Of a stretch of 64,000 bases of DNA, positions 45,295 through 54,338 are shown in pieces. Every line of letters begins with the position of its first letter. The stretch's first letter is position 1. The notes beneath the pieces are model-generated. The model ran no database searches. It saw only the letters and a list, made by a program, of their open reading frames with translations, and was not told where the DNA came from. The translations under genes and the position numbers were made by a program. The DNA comes from Chloroflexus aggregans DSM 9485 (GTDB lineage: Bacteria > Chloroflexota > Chloroflexia > Chloroflexales > Chloroflexaceae). The DNA lies in contig NC_011831.1 of NCBI RefSeq assembly GCF_000021945.1, positions 1-64,000 on the forward strand, written 5' to 3'.

Positions 45295-46800
45295 TTACGA
45301 CTCGCGTCGCCAAAATTCAAGCCGCGACGCCGGCTGACCTTGTGAAGACGGTATCCCCATTCGTTCGATCAGAAAGCTGCGTTCACCGTCGGCTAACCGC
45401 TGTCGCAGTCGTAATTGCTGGCGACCGGAACGAGCCTCGGGCACCAATTCGATCGTTGTTGGCGCAGCCCGCTCGATCATACGCAAGAGGTGAGCATACG
45501 TCTTGCCAACCAGATCACGAGGATGGCGACCGACGATTTGGTTCGCGAAGACCGTATTGACGGCGGCCAGTCGCTCGCTTTCATCGAGTAAGACCACGCC
45601 TTCCGGTAAGCTGTCAAACACCATGCGTAACACGTCACGCGAACGTTGCAATTGATCGGTACGCTCGGTAACCAGTTCTTCGAGGAGTTGCGCCTGTTCG
45701 TGTAGCCGTTGCACCAATTGTAAGGTTGCACAGACCGTTGCAGTCTGGCTGGCAAACAATTCGAGCAGGTTCCAATCGAGACCACCGGGTGATGGACGCT
45801 GACCGGTAAACCCAAGTGCCAGGCCGCCAATTGTCGTACCATCGTGGGTCAACGGTAAGGCAAGACAGGTCACGTCATCACCCAGCGCAACGGTCACAAC
45901 ATGTTGACTCTCGGCAGCAAGCTGAGCGGCGCCACCGATAGCAGTTATCGGGACATCGACGGCAAGGTTAGCCGGTTCAATCCAAGCGAGCGGTGCTTGC
46001 GGCGCCGGATACAAGAACAGCAAACCCCAGCGCGCAGCGAACGTTTCGATAGCGATTGTATAACATCGTGCAGCAACGTCACCGACAGTATGGCCGGCAG
46101 TAGCCAACTGACCGAGGTTGAGCAAGTTGAGAAATCGATGTTGGCGGAGACGATACTGCTGTGATAGCTGTACGGCACCGAGTGCGACGCTCAGTTGGGT
46201 AGCAATGCTTTCGATCAAGATCAGTTCGTTACTGCTAAACGCATTCGTCGCCAGACGGTAGACGATCAAGACGCCGGTAGTGGCTGTAGGTTGTCGGATT
46301 GGTGTAGCAATCAGACTGCCGCCGGTTTGTAATTCACGGAGCTGGAAGCGTCGCACGTCGTTGGCTAGATCGAGGAGGACAATACTGCTACCTTGACGCA
46401 ACGCCCAACCGGCACTCCCCTGACCGATCAGTTCGGCTGCGCGCTCAGGTGGCAGCAGACGTGGCGCACCGAGAGCTACGGTCAAGGCTTGGGATGGTTG
46501 CCGATCGGGACCGATCAATACAACCGTTGCCTCATCGGCGGGCAAGTCAACGGTCACCGCCTGCAAGGTCTGCTGGATCAACCCCATTGGTTCGAGATCG
46601 TCACGAAACTCGATACCGAGACGGGCAAGCAGTGCGGTTTGTCGGATGAGTTCACCGGCCAATGCGTGCGCAGCGAGCGGTGGACCGACGGGATGCAACT
46701 GTCGGCGTAATTGGGCATTGGCAGCGCGTAATTCGCGTACTTGTTCTACCAGTTCAGCAACGGTCAGAGCGGCAAGGTCTTCAGTATCGGGCATAGTCAT
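45295..46800 (-). CDS. GAF-GAF-PAS sensor protein lacking an output domain
   Basis: About 501 residues from the ATG at 46800 (another ATG at 46794 is better spaced from GGGA). A short coiled coil (about 10-40) leads to GAF 1 (about 60-215), GAF 2 (about 230-370), a second coiled coil and a PAS domain (about 395-485, opening VFDSLPEGVVLLDE). The protein ends 10-15 residues after the PAS fold. There is no kinase, GGDEF, phosphatase or DNA-binding domain, and no membrane segment. It may signal by binding a partner. First gene of a three-gene unit with the M16 protease. Confidence 0.85.
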   Translation of the reverse strand: MTMPDTEDLAALTVAELVEQVRELRAANAQLRRQLHPVGPPLAAHALAGELIRQTALLARLGIEFRDDLEPMGLIQQTLQAVTVDLPADEATVVLIGPDRQPSQALTVALGAPRLLPPERAAELIGQGSAGWALRQGSSIVLLDLANDVRRFQLRELQTGGSLIATPIRQPTATTGVLIVYRLATNAFSSNELILIESIATQLSVALGAVQLSQQYRLRQHRFLNLLNLGQLATAGHTVGDVAARCYTIAIETFAARWGLLFLYPAPQAPLAWIEPANLAVDVPITAIGGAAQLAAESQHVVTVALGDDVTCLALPLTHDGTTIGGLALGFTGQRPSPGGLDWNLLELFASQTATVCATLQLVQRLHEQAQLLEELVTERTDQLQRSRDVLRMVFDSLPEGVVLLDESERLAAVNTVFANQIVGRHPRDLVGKTYAHLLRMIERAAPTTIELVPEARSGRQQLRLRQRLADGERSFLIERMGIPSSQGQPASRLEFWRRES

Positions 46801-46830
46801 TCCCGGCGACAACTGAGCGGTTGGCTATTT

Positions 46831-46839
46831 AGTATACCA
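46831..46839 (-). promoter_or_regulatory. Extended -10 promoter of the GAF/PAS operon
   Basis: On the minus strand TGGTATACT: a -10 box (46831-46836) with TGn extension, about 30 bases before the start codon. Confidence 0.5.
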
Positions 46840-46870
46840 CGATAGGCGTTGGGGAAGCGTAGCGCAATGA

Positions 46871-46901
46871 GGCAGGCGCAGGTATGCGACCCACGCCTGC
46901 C
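46871..46901 (-). terminator. Hairpin after the cysteine hydrolase gene
   Basis: GGCAGGCG (46871-46878) with CGCCTGCC (46894-46901): perfect 8-bp stem, 15-base loop, 32 bases past the stop codon on the minus strand. There is no U-tract. Confidence 0.45.
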
Positions 46902-46932
46902 GGTTGGGGGCCGGCGAAAGCGATAGCGCATA

Positions 46933-47646
46933 CTACACGATATTCATGACCTCAACCCCATTTTGGGCCATGTGGTGCAAAAACATGACGTGATGCAGAT
47001 CGCCATCGTGCGCATAAATACCCAACTCGCGTGCGACCGTTACCGGCGTGTCGAAGGTATCAACGGCATTAGCGGCAACGATCACACGCCGCTTGAGGTT
47101 AAGCGCATTCGCCTCCAGGCGCAAATGCATTGCCGCCGTGTACACGCAGAGATCGGTGCAATCACCAACCAGCACGAAGGTATCGATCTGGGGATGCTCA
47201 GACAACCATGCCCCGAACCGTGTGCCGATGTGTGAACTAAGCGAGTTCTTCTCGATGACGGTAATCTGATCGGCAAACGGTAACTCGGCAAGTTCACGGA
47301 TCGTCTGACTCTCGGCGGTGCCGGCAACGCAGTGCGGTGGGTATGAGGCAAATTCCGGTGTTGCCGGATCGTGGGTGTCTTGCGTCAGCACAAAAGCGCG
47401 TACTCCGAGCGCGTAGGCGCGGTTGAAGAGCTGCACAACCGGCTCGACCAGCGCACCGACTCGTGGCCCGGCTAACGGTCCCTCTTTACAGAAACCGTTG
47501 ATCATATCAATCGAGCAGAGAGCCACCCGTTCAGGGGCATCGCCGACAATGGTTGCCAACTCAACTTGCGGCAGATTGCGATACCACTGCTCCAGATAGT
47601 GTAGGAAAGATACACTGCGCGTTGCCAGATCGTGAATTGCAGGCAT
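46933..47646 (-). CDS. Isochorismatase-like cysteine hydrolase (nicotinamidase type)
   Basis: 237 residues from the ATG at 47646, which has AAAGGAGG six bases upstream. The catalytic triad of the family is visible: Asp in LCSIDMINGF, Lys in TVIEKNSLSS and Cys in VGDCTDLCV, with the cis-peptide region before it. Nicotinamidase, which returns nicotinamide to NAD synthesis, is one candidate; N-carbamoyl hydrolases share the fold. It stands alone with its own promoter. Confidence 0.88.
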   Translation of the reverse strand: MPAIHDLATRSVSFLHYLEQWYRNLPQVELATIVGDAPERVALCSIDMINGFCKEGPLAGPRVGALVEPVVQLFNRAYALGVRAFVLTQDTHDPATPEFASYPPHCVAGTAESQTIRELAELPFADQITVIEKNSLSSHIGTRFGAWLSEHPQIDTFVLVGDCTDLCVYTAAMHLRLEANALNLKRRVIVAANAVDTFDTPVTVARELGIYAHDGDLHHVMFLHHMAQNGVEVMNIV

Positions 47647-47681
47647 CACCGGCCTCCTTTCTGTAGTGTAAAACTGACACT

Positions 47682-47710
47682 ATTTTATCACGCTCTCTTG
47701 GGTGCGTCAA
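47682..47710 (-). promoter_or_regulatory. Promoter of the cysteine hydrolase gene
   Basis: On the minus strand, TTGACG (47705-47710), a 17-base spacer and TAAAAT (47682-47687), both 5/6 matches, 36 bases before the ATG. Confidence 0.7.
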
Positions 47711-47797
47711 GGGGTAACGGAATTGCATCAACAATACGTTTACCAATTCATCTATCAGATTTTGCAAGTTCTTAACCTATTCTATCGATGTTTCAAG

Positions 47798-47803
47798 TAT
47801 AAT
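47798..47803 (+). promoter_or_regulatory. Possible -10 box of phoU
   Basis: A perfect TATAAT 84 bases before the phoU start. No convincing -35 at the expected distance, so support is weak. Confidence 0.35.
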
Positions 47804-47886
47804 GACACAAATATTGTCCGTATCTTTGGATGAATGGGAAGTAAGAGACTGGCGGCTGCGTCCGTGTAGATAAGGAGGATTCATCA

Positions 47887-48546
47887 ATGGTACGCGAGCG
47901 TTATATTCGCCAGATCAGCTCTCTCCGTGAAGATCTGTTGCGAATGTTTAGTATGGTGGAGCAGCAGTTGTTACGTGCAATTCGCTGTCTTGAGTCGTGG
48001 GATACCATAGCCGCAGCCCAAATTATCCACGATGATCAGCAGATCGATGAGGCTTGGCGGGCATTAGAAGAGAGTGTTATTCACGTATTGGCGACCCAAC
48101 AGCCGGTCGTGGCATCTGATTTACGATTGACGAGTGTCGTAACGGCAATTGCCGGTGAGCTAGAACGGATCGGGGATTACGCCAACAGTATTGCCAAGCG
48201 AGTACGCCGTGCCTCGCGTCGGTCGTCATTTATCGCACCACCGCCCCAGATTCATGAGATGGCCCAACTGGTCTTGCACATGGTTAATACCAGTCTAGAG
48301 GCATTTCTCCACCAAGATGTCGAGTTGGCCCGTTCCCTGACCGATCACGATGAGCGAGTTGATGAACTCGAAGATACGCTGCGTGCCTTGATTATTAGCG
48401 AAGCCCGCCAGGATCCCGACCGCTTTGAGGCAGCAGTTGATCTGCTCGATATGGTGCATGCCCTTGAGCGAACCGCCGACCGTGCAACGAATATCGGCGA
48501 GCGGGTGATCTATTTGGCAACGAGCAGCCAGACAACACTCAATTAA
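47887..48546 (+). CDS. phoU: Phosphate transport regulator PhoU
   Basis: 219-residue all-helical protein with two PhoU repeats. The metal-binding helix motif E-R-I-G-D-Y-A-N is in repeat 1 and its counterpart ERTADRATNIGER in repeat 2. In known systems PhoU couples the Pst phosphate transporter to a sensor kinase and damps uptake. AAGGAGG lies eight bases before the ATG. No pst or phoR/phoB gene is adjacent, so it is an orphan in this window. Confidence 0.94.
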   Translation: MVRERYIRQISSLREDLLRMFSMVEQQLLRAIRCLESWDTIAAAQIIHDDQQIDEAWRALEESVIHVLATQQPVVASDLRLTSVVTAIAGELERIGDYANSIAKRVRRASRRSSFIAPPPQIHEMAQLVLHMVNTSLEAFLHQDVELARSLTDHDERVDELEDTLRALIISEARQDPDRFEAAVDLLDMVHALERTADRATNIGERVIYLATSSQTTLN

Positions 48547-48562
48547 TGTGCCGCACGTTTCG

Positions 48563-48591
48563 TTGCACGGTAGCGAGATTTTTCGTATATT
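48563..48591 (+). promoter_or_regulatory. Promoter of metH
   Basis: TTGCAC (48563-48568), 17-base spacer, TATATT (48586-48591). It gives a leader of about 85 bases that contains the hairpin at 48610-48643. Confidence 0.5.
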
Positions 48592-48609
48592 ATTGCTTAT
48601 GAAAGCGAG

Positions 48610-48643
48610 AGCGCCGGTGCTGTTGTGCATTGACACCGGCGCT
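48610..48643 (+). promoter_or_regulatory. Leader hairpin before metH
   Basis: AGCGCCGGTG (48610-48619) and CACCGGCGCT (48634-48643) form a perfect 10-bp stem with a 14-base loop. It lies 43 bases before the metH start and 63 bases after phoU. With the promoter above, it would be inside the metH leader; otherwise it ends phoU. No SAM or cobalamin riboswitch signature is visible. Confidence 0.45.
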
Positions 48644-48685
48644 TGTCTGTGATGGTAACCATATCGTGATCGAAACGAGGTAGCC

Positions 48686-51600
48686 GTGACGCGACCAACC
48701 TATTTGCAAGCATTGGCTGAACGGGTGTTAGTCTACGATGGTGCGATGGGCACGTCCATCGATACCTTCGATCTTACCGCCGAGGATTACGGAGGTGAGG
48801 CAACGTTTGGTTGCCGTGATTATCTGGTGATCACGCGGCCCGATGTCATTGAGTCGATCCATACCTCGTTCCTTGAAGCCGGCTGCGATGTTATCGAGAC
48901 GTGTACGTTTCAGAGCACACGCCTCCGGTTGGCCGAATGGGGTCTTGGTGATCGTACCATCGAGATTAACCGTGCTGCTGCTGCGTTAGCCCGTCGCGTT
49001 GCCGACCGGTTCGCGGCCCGTGATGGTCGTCCCCGCTACGTCGCCGGGTCAATCGGCCCAACCGGCAAGCTACCATCGTCAGACGATCCGGAACTGAGTA
49101 ATATCACTTTTGCCGAGTTGTCGGATATCTTCCGCGAGCAGGCGATTGGCTTGATTGAGGGTGGGGTTGATCTGCTGTTGGTCGAGACGAGTGTCGATAT
49201 TCTTGAAGTCAAAGCTGCGCTCGATGGTATCCGACGGGCAAAGATCGATCTGAACCGACCGGATATTGCGGTGCAAGCACAAGTCTTTCTCGATCTGTCG
49301 GGCCGTATGCTACTCGGAACCGATGTGCCGGCTATGATCGCGACCCTTGAGGCGATGCCGGTCGATGTGATCGGTCTGAATTGCGGTACCGGCCCGGAAC
49401 ATATGCGTGCCGCTATCCAGTATCTGACGGCTCATTCGCGTAAACCGATTTCATGCATTCCCAACGCCGGTTTGCCGCTTGAAGTCGAGGGGCGTACCGT
49501 CTATCCAATGGAACCGGAGCCATTCGCGGAGGTACTGGCCGAGTTTGTTCGCGATTACGGTGTAGCGGTGGTCGGCGGCTGCTGCGGTACTCGTCCGGCA
49601 CATATTGCTCGCTTGCGCCAATTGCTCGGCAATGATCCAACTCCGAAAGTGCGGCAGGTCGAGTATATTCCGAGTGTTAGTTCGGGGATCCGTGCCACGG
49701 CGCTGCGCCAGGATGCTACGCTCACAATGATCGGCGAGCGACTGAATACGCTCGGTTCACGGAAAGTGAAACGGCTGCTGCTGCGTGACGACTACGACGG
49801 TGCGTTAGAAGTGGCCCGTGAACAGGTCGAAAGTGGTGCGCACATGCTCGATGTTTGCGTGGCAATGACCGAACGCAGCGATGAGCGTGAGCAAATGACC
49901 CGCTTGATCAAGAAGCTGACGCTGAATATCGAGTTGCCGCTGGTGATCGATACCACTGAGGCTGAAGTTCTCGAGGCGGCACTGTCGATCTATCCCGGTC
50001 GGGCATTGATCAATTCGGTCTCGCTTGAGGGCGGACGTGGCGCGAAGATCGATAAGGTGTTGCCGTTGGCGGCGCGCTACGGTGCCGCTGTGATCGCGAT
50101 GACAATCGACGAAGAGGGTATGGCGCACACCGCCGAGCGAAAAGTGGCCATTGCCGAGCGAATTGCTCAGATTGCCCGCGATGAGTATGGATTGCCCGCC
50201 GAAGCGCTGGTGTTCGATGTGCTGACCTTCCCGATTACGACCGGTCAGGAAGAGTTGCGTTATTCGGCTATCGAGACGCTCGAAGGTATCCGCTTGGTCA
50301 AGCAACGTATCCCCGGTTGTTTCACGACGCTTGGGGTGAGTAACCTCAGCTTCGGTGTTGCTCCGCATGCCCGCGCCGCGCTTAACTCGGTGTTTCTCTA
50401 CCACGCGGTAGCAGCCGGCCTCGATACGGCCATTATCAATCCGGCTCATATTACTCCCTACGCCGAGATCGATCCGGTGCAGCGCGAGTTGTGTGAAGAT
50501 CTGATCTTTGCCCGTCGTGACGATGCGTTGGCGCGTTTCATCGCCTATTTCGAGCAGCATACCGCAAGTAGTGATAACGAGCGCGAAGATCCCACCGCCA
50601 GCATGACGGTCGATCAGCGGCTACACTGGAAGATTTTGCACCGCAAGAAAGAGGGTATTGAGGACGATATTGATCAAGCGGTTGATGAGCGATTGCAAGC
50701 CATTGGACTGCGCCTGAGCGATCCGGCGGCAGCAGTGCGCGATGATCAAGGGGCATCACCCCAGGGCCGCGCGGCAGTTGAGGTGCTGAACAACGTCTTA
50801 CTACCGGCAATGAAGGAGGTTGGCGATCTCTTCGGTGCCGGTCAACTCATTCTCCCGTTTGTGTTGCAAAGTGCTGAAGCGATGAAGAAGGCGGTTGCCC
50901 GCCTCGAACGGTACCTCGACCGGGTAGAAGGGACCAGTAAAGCCAAAGTCGTGTTGGCGACGGTGTACGGCGATGTCCACGACATCGGCAAGAATCTGGT
51001 TAACACGATTCTCTCCAACAACGGCTATACGGTCTACGATCTCGGCAAACAGGTGCCGATCAATACGATTGTCGAGAAGGCGCTAGAGGTGCAGGCCGAC
51101 GCGATCGGTCTCTCGGCGTTGCTGGTCAGTACAAGCAAACAGATGCCCCTCTGTGTGCAAGAGTTGCATCGGCGTGGATTGCGGATTCCGGTGTTGGTTG
51201 GTGGGGCTGCGATCAATCGCCAGTATGGTCAGCGTATCACCTTTGTCGATGATGAAGAACCGTATCCCGCCGGTGTCTTTTATTGCAAAGACGCCTTCGA
51301 GGGGCTTGAGACAATGGATCGGCTGAGTAATCCGGCAACTCGTGATCAATTTATCGAGCAGACCATCCGTGAGGCAGCGAATGTGCTGCACCGACGAATG
51401 ACCGGGCGGGTGGCATTGGCCGATCTGGGTGAGGCGGCGAGTGCGACGGCTGCCGGAGTACGTTCGGCGGTGCGGACCGATGTACCGGTGCCCGTACCTC
51501 CGTTTTGGGGGTGGCGAGCGACGAGCCGAATTCGGCTGCGCGACGTGGTCGAATGTCTTGACCGCAATAGCCTTTACCGTTTGCAATGGGGTGCCAAAAA

Positions 51601-52276
51601 TGCAAAGGGTGAAGAGTGGGAACGATTGCGGGCAGAGTTCGATCAAAAGGTGCGCGAATTGATCGCTGAAGCCGAGCGTGATGGTTGGTTGCAGCCGAAG
51701 GTGATCTACGGCTACTTCCCGGTGCAGAGTGATGGTCTTGAACTGATCGTCTATGATCCGGTCAATCGCTCACGTGAATTGACCCGTTTTGTCTTTCCCC
51801 GTCAACCGGCCCGTGAACGTCTCTGCATTAGCGATTATTTCCGCAGTGTCGATAGCGGTGAGTATGATGTCGCCGCTTTCCAGATTGTTACGATAGGGAG
51901 CACAGTTGACGAATTAGTTGATACGTTACAGCAGCGTGGTGATTATAGTCGCAGCTACTATATCCACGGACTTGGCGTCAGCCTCGCCGAGGCGTTGGCC
52001 GAATATACCAACCGTATTATCCGACAGGGGCTAGGTCTCGATGAGCGACGCGGTAAGCGCTATTCGTGGGGCTACCCGGCCTGCCCCGATCTCTCCGAGC
52101 ATGCTAAGCTGTGGCAAATCCTTCCCGGTGAAGAGATCGGTGTGACGTTGACTGAGGCGTTCCAGTTGGTGCCCGAACAAAGCACGGCGGCGATTGTGGT
52201 GCATCACCCCGAAGCAAAATATTTCAGCATCGGCAGCGCCGTCGAACGCGCTGAAACCGACGTTCAGAACCAATAA
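48686..52276 (+). CDS. metH: Cobalamin-dependent methionine synthase
   Basis: 1196 residues from the GTG at 48686, the full four-module enzyme transferring methyl from methyl-THF via cobalamin to homocysteine. The homocysteine domain (1-310) has zinc cysteines in GLNCGTG and GGCCGTRP. The pterin-binding domain (about 340-620) contains GERLNTLGSRK. A cap domain (about 640-740) precedes the B12 domain, with the cobalt-ligating His765 in GDVHDIGKN. The C-terminal activation domain (about 890-1185) has GYFPV and the SAM-binding GRRYSWGYPA-like region (RGKRYSWGYPACPD). The enzyme therefore expects reductive reactivation with SAM. Confidence 0.98.
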   Translation: MTRPTYLQALAERVLVYDGAMGTSIDTFDLTAEDYGGEATFGCRDYLVITRPDVIESIHTSFLEAGCDVIETCTFQSTRLRLAEWGLGDRTIEINRAAAALARRVADRFAARDGRPRYVAGSIGPTGKLPSSDDPELSNITFAELSDIFREQAIGLIEGGVDLLLVETSVDILEVKAALDGIRRAKIDLNRPDIAVQAQVFLDLSGRMLLGTDVPAMIATLEAMPVDVIGLNCGTGPEHMRAAIQYLTAHSRKPISCIPNAGLPLEVEGRTVYPMEPEPFAEVLAEFVRDYGVAVVGGCCGTRPAHIARLRQLLGNDPTPKVRQVEYIPSVSSGIRATALRQDATLTMIGERLNTLGSRKVKRLLLRDDYDGALEVAREQVESGAHMLDVCVAMTERSDEREQMTRLIKKLTLNIELPLVIDTTEAEVLEAALSIYPGRALINSVSLEGGRGAKIDKVLPLAARYGAAVIAMTIDEEGMAHTAERKVAIAERIAQIARDEYGLPAEALVFDVLTFPITTGQEELRYSAIETLEGIRLVKQRIPGCFTTLGVSNLSFGVAPHARAALNSVFLYHAVAAGLDTAIINPAHITPYAEIDPVQRELCEDLIFARRDDALARFIAYFEQHTASSDNEREDPTASMTVDQRLHWKILHRKKEGIEDDIDQAVDERLQAIGLRLSDPAAAVRDDQGASPQGRAAVEVLNNVLLPAMKEVGDLFGAGQLILPFVLQSAEAMKKAVARLERYLDRVEGTSKAKVVLATVYGDVHDIGKNLVNTILSNNGYTVYDLGKQVPINTIVEKALEVQADAIGLSALLVSTSKQMPLCVQELHRRGLRIPVLVGGAAINRQYGQRITFVDDEEPYPAGVFYCKDAFEGLETMDRLSNPATRDQFIEQTIREAANVLHRRMTGRVALADLGEAASATAAGVRSAVRTDVPVPVPPFWGWRATSRIRLRDVVECLDRNSLYRLQWGAKNAKGEEWERLRAEFDQKVRELIAEAERDGWLQPKVIYGYFPVQSDGLELIVYDPVNRSRELTRFVFPRQPARERLCISDYFRSVDSGEYDVAAFQIVTIGSTVDELVDTLQQRGDYSRSYYIHGLGVSLAEALAEYTNRIIRQGLGLDERRGKRYSWGYPACPDLSEHAKLWQILPGEEIGVTLTEAFQLVPEQSTAAIVVHHPEAKYFSIGSAVERAETDVQNQ

Positions 52277-52286
52277 CGATCGTTGT

Positions 52287-52310
52287 GGGGGCACACGTTC
52301 GTGTGTCCCC
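52287..52310 (+). terminator. Terminator after metH
   Basis: GGGGGCACACG pairs with CGTGTGTCCCC (11 bp, one G-U) around TT, ten bases past the metH stop. The following bases are TGCTCAATGT, not a U-tract. The rest of the gap to 52562 holds the leader of the next gene; no other element is clear. Confidence 0.6.
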
Positions 52311-52562
52311 TGCTCAATGTCCCCTATACTGAGCACTGCAAAGCTCTGCCTGTATCAGCCCAGGCTTTGATCTCCATTGACTAGCGCACCTCTGCGCATA
52401 TGCCCCTACGATATGACAATTTTTTAATTCACAACCAGTACCTTTCGCGCCCAGTCCTATCTTCATATATAGCCAAAAAGTCATGTAGACCGATAACCTG
52501 TCGTTTGATTACTGTCAAGATGACGAAGCTGTCATCGAAGCACGGTCAAACGAGGTTATTGT

Positions 52563-54338
52563 ATGAACAATTTGTCATCTTCGGTGCGCTGGCTGATCGT
52601 GATCGGTATCGTACTTGTCTGCACCGCACCCCCCGTTCGCGCTGCCGGTGTGGTCGGAAACGGCACGCCGGCAAGCTGCACCGAAACCGCTCTCCGCGCT
52701 GCTGTTGCCGGTGGTGGGCGCGTAACGTTCAATTGTGGTCCGCAACCCGTGACGATTACCCTTTCCGGTCAATTGGAATTGCGCCAAGATACCGAACTTG
52801 ACGGTGGTGGTCCCCAGCAAGGTGGGCGTGTCACCCTGAGTGGTAATGGTCGTACACGCCTGATCTGGGTGTACGATGCTACGCTCACGATCCGCAACTT
52901 GACCTTGATCAACGGTCGTAGTGTGGAAGGCGGGGCTATCCGTGCGGCCGGTCTGAATACGCGAGTGTTTATCTACAACAGCATCTTCCGCAATAACGAT
53001 AGTACCGCCGGCAAGGATGAAGAAGGCGGTGGCGCGATTTCAATGCATTTTGGGCAGCTCCATATCGAAGATAGTGTATTCGAGAACAACCGCGGTATTA
53101 ACGGCGGTGCTATTTACAATCTGCGTTGCCCGATCACCGTCCTCCGCTCGATCTTCCGCAATAACGATAGCTCTTATGGTGGCGTTGTCGCCAATTTCGG
53201 GTTTGGCGGTGCTATCTATAACGATGGCGCCGGCCCGGCAGGGACGGGTGGTCAGATCGTAATCCGCGATAGCATGTTTATCGGGAATAAAGCACGTAAT
53301 TTCGGTGGAGCCGTCTACTCGTATCTCTACTACCCCGACCGTTCTGAAATCGAGCGTAGTTTCTTTGCGGATAATATTGTCTATCTCAACAGCAACAATC
53401 GCGCAAGCGGTGGTGCGCTGATGCATCACAACGGCCCACTGACGCTGCGCGACTCTACCTTCGTAAGCAACCGCTCGGAAGATGCTGGCGGTGCCATCGT
53501 TGTTGCCCAAACGACACTTACGTCGGGGTGGAATCGTTCGACTCTCACCAATCTTACCGTGGTTGGCAATCGGGCTGATGCGGCTACTGCCGATCGCGGG
53601 AATGGTGGTGGTCTCTACTTCAACGGTGGGCAGGCAACTGTCACGAATGTTACAGTTGCTTACAATTATGCCGACCGGCTCGGTGGTGGTATATACAATA
53701 CCTCAACCAACGCGGCAGATGTTGAACTACGCAATACGATCATCGCCGGAAACTTCCTCGGTAGTACGCACGACTCGGTACAGTGTTTTGGCAGCTTGCG
53801 CGGCAGTCACAATCTGCAAAGTCCGGTGGGGCGTGCCTGTGTTAGCGGGATTGCGCAAGCCGATCCTCGCCTGGAGAATGCCATTGGTTATCACGGTGGA
53901 ATATTGCCGACGCTTGCCCTCCAGGCCGGTAGTCCGGCGATCAACGCCGGTGTCGATTGTCCTCTGCTCGATCAACGGGGGGCAGTGCGGGTTGGCGCAT
54001 GCGATCTCGGCGCCTTCGAGTATGGTGGCGTAGCACCGGCTGCGCAGCTCGATCCGCCGGTGTTGGTGAGTGTAACTGCTGTGAATGGTGGCCCGCTGGT
54101 GCAACTGACCTTCAATCCGGTCGCCGGTGCCGGACGCTACGAGCTTGAAGTTCAACGTGAGGGAAGTTCGTCGTGGGTGCAGTTGTTGACCGATAACACG
54201 GTAGTCCTCGATGTCGGTCAGTATATCTTGCGATTGCGTGCCTGTAATGATGTTGTCTGTGGTACTTTTGGGAATGAATTGAGTGTGGTTGTGACCCAAA
54301 CACCGCGGAAATCATTTATCCCCTTCGTCGGACGATAG
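52563..54338 (+). CDS. Secreted right-handed beta-helix protein (choice-of-anchor Q-like)
   Basis: 591 residues. The signal peptide is about 1-27 (ending PVRA). The segment SCTETALRAAVAGGGRVTFNCGP matches the opening of polymorphic-outer-membrane-type, CSLREAI-like beta-helices. Through about residue 470 there are many turns with repeating GGAI/GGGI and NN/R motifs (EGGAIRAAG, GGGAISMHF, NGGAIYN). A fibronectin-like domain (about 490-580) follows and the protein ends FIPFVGR. It probably binds or degrades polysaccharide, or acts as an adhesin; no catalytic site is identified. It overlaps the convergent cyclase gene by 27 bases. Confidence 0.85.
   Translation: MNNLSSSVRWLIVIGIVLVCTAPPVRAAGVVGNGTPASCTETALRAAVAGGGRVTFNCGPQPVTITLSGQLELRQDTELDGGGPQQGGRVTLSGNGRTRLIWVYDATLTIRNLTLINGRSVEGGAIRAAGLNTRVFIYNSIFRNNDSTAGKDEEGGGAISMHFGQLHIEDSVFENNRGINGGAIYNLRCPITVLRSIFRNNDSSYGGVVANFGFGGAIYNDGAGPAGTGGQIVIRDSMFIGNKARNFGGAVYSYLYYPDRSEIERSFFADNIVYLNSNNRASGGALMHHNGPLTLRDSTFVSNRSEDAGGAIVVAQTTLTSGWNRSTLTNLTVVGNRADAATADRGNGGGLYFNGGQATVTNVTVAYNYADRLGGGIYNTSTNAADVELRNTIIAGNFLGSTHDSVQCFGSLRGSHNLQSPVGRACVSGIAQADPRLENAIGYHGGILPTLALQAGSPAINAGVDCPLLDQRGAVRVGACDLGAFEYGGVAPAAQLDPPVLVSVTAVNGGPLVQLTFNPVAGAGRYELEVQREGSSSWVQLLTDNTVVLDVGQYILRLRACNDVVCGTFGNELSVVVTQTPRKSFIPFVGR

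Noticed and set aside
45195-45560. 121-codon plus-strand frame between M16 and the GAF/PAS gene
   Set aside because: Antisense to both genes, Arg/Ser-rich and without a start site.
48547-48685. Riboswitch (SAM, cobalamin) upstream of metH
   Set aside because: Only one simple 10-bp hairpin is seen. Neither the cobalamin box nor the SAM-I core fits in the 139 bases.
49805-51646. Minus-strand frames of 187-251 codons inside metH
   Set aside because: Antisense shadows of a fully conserved gene.
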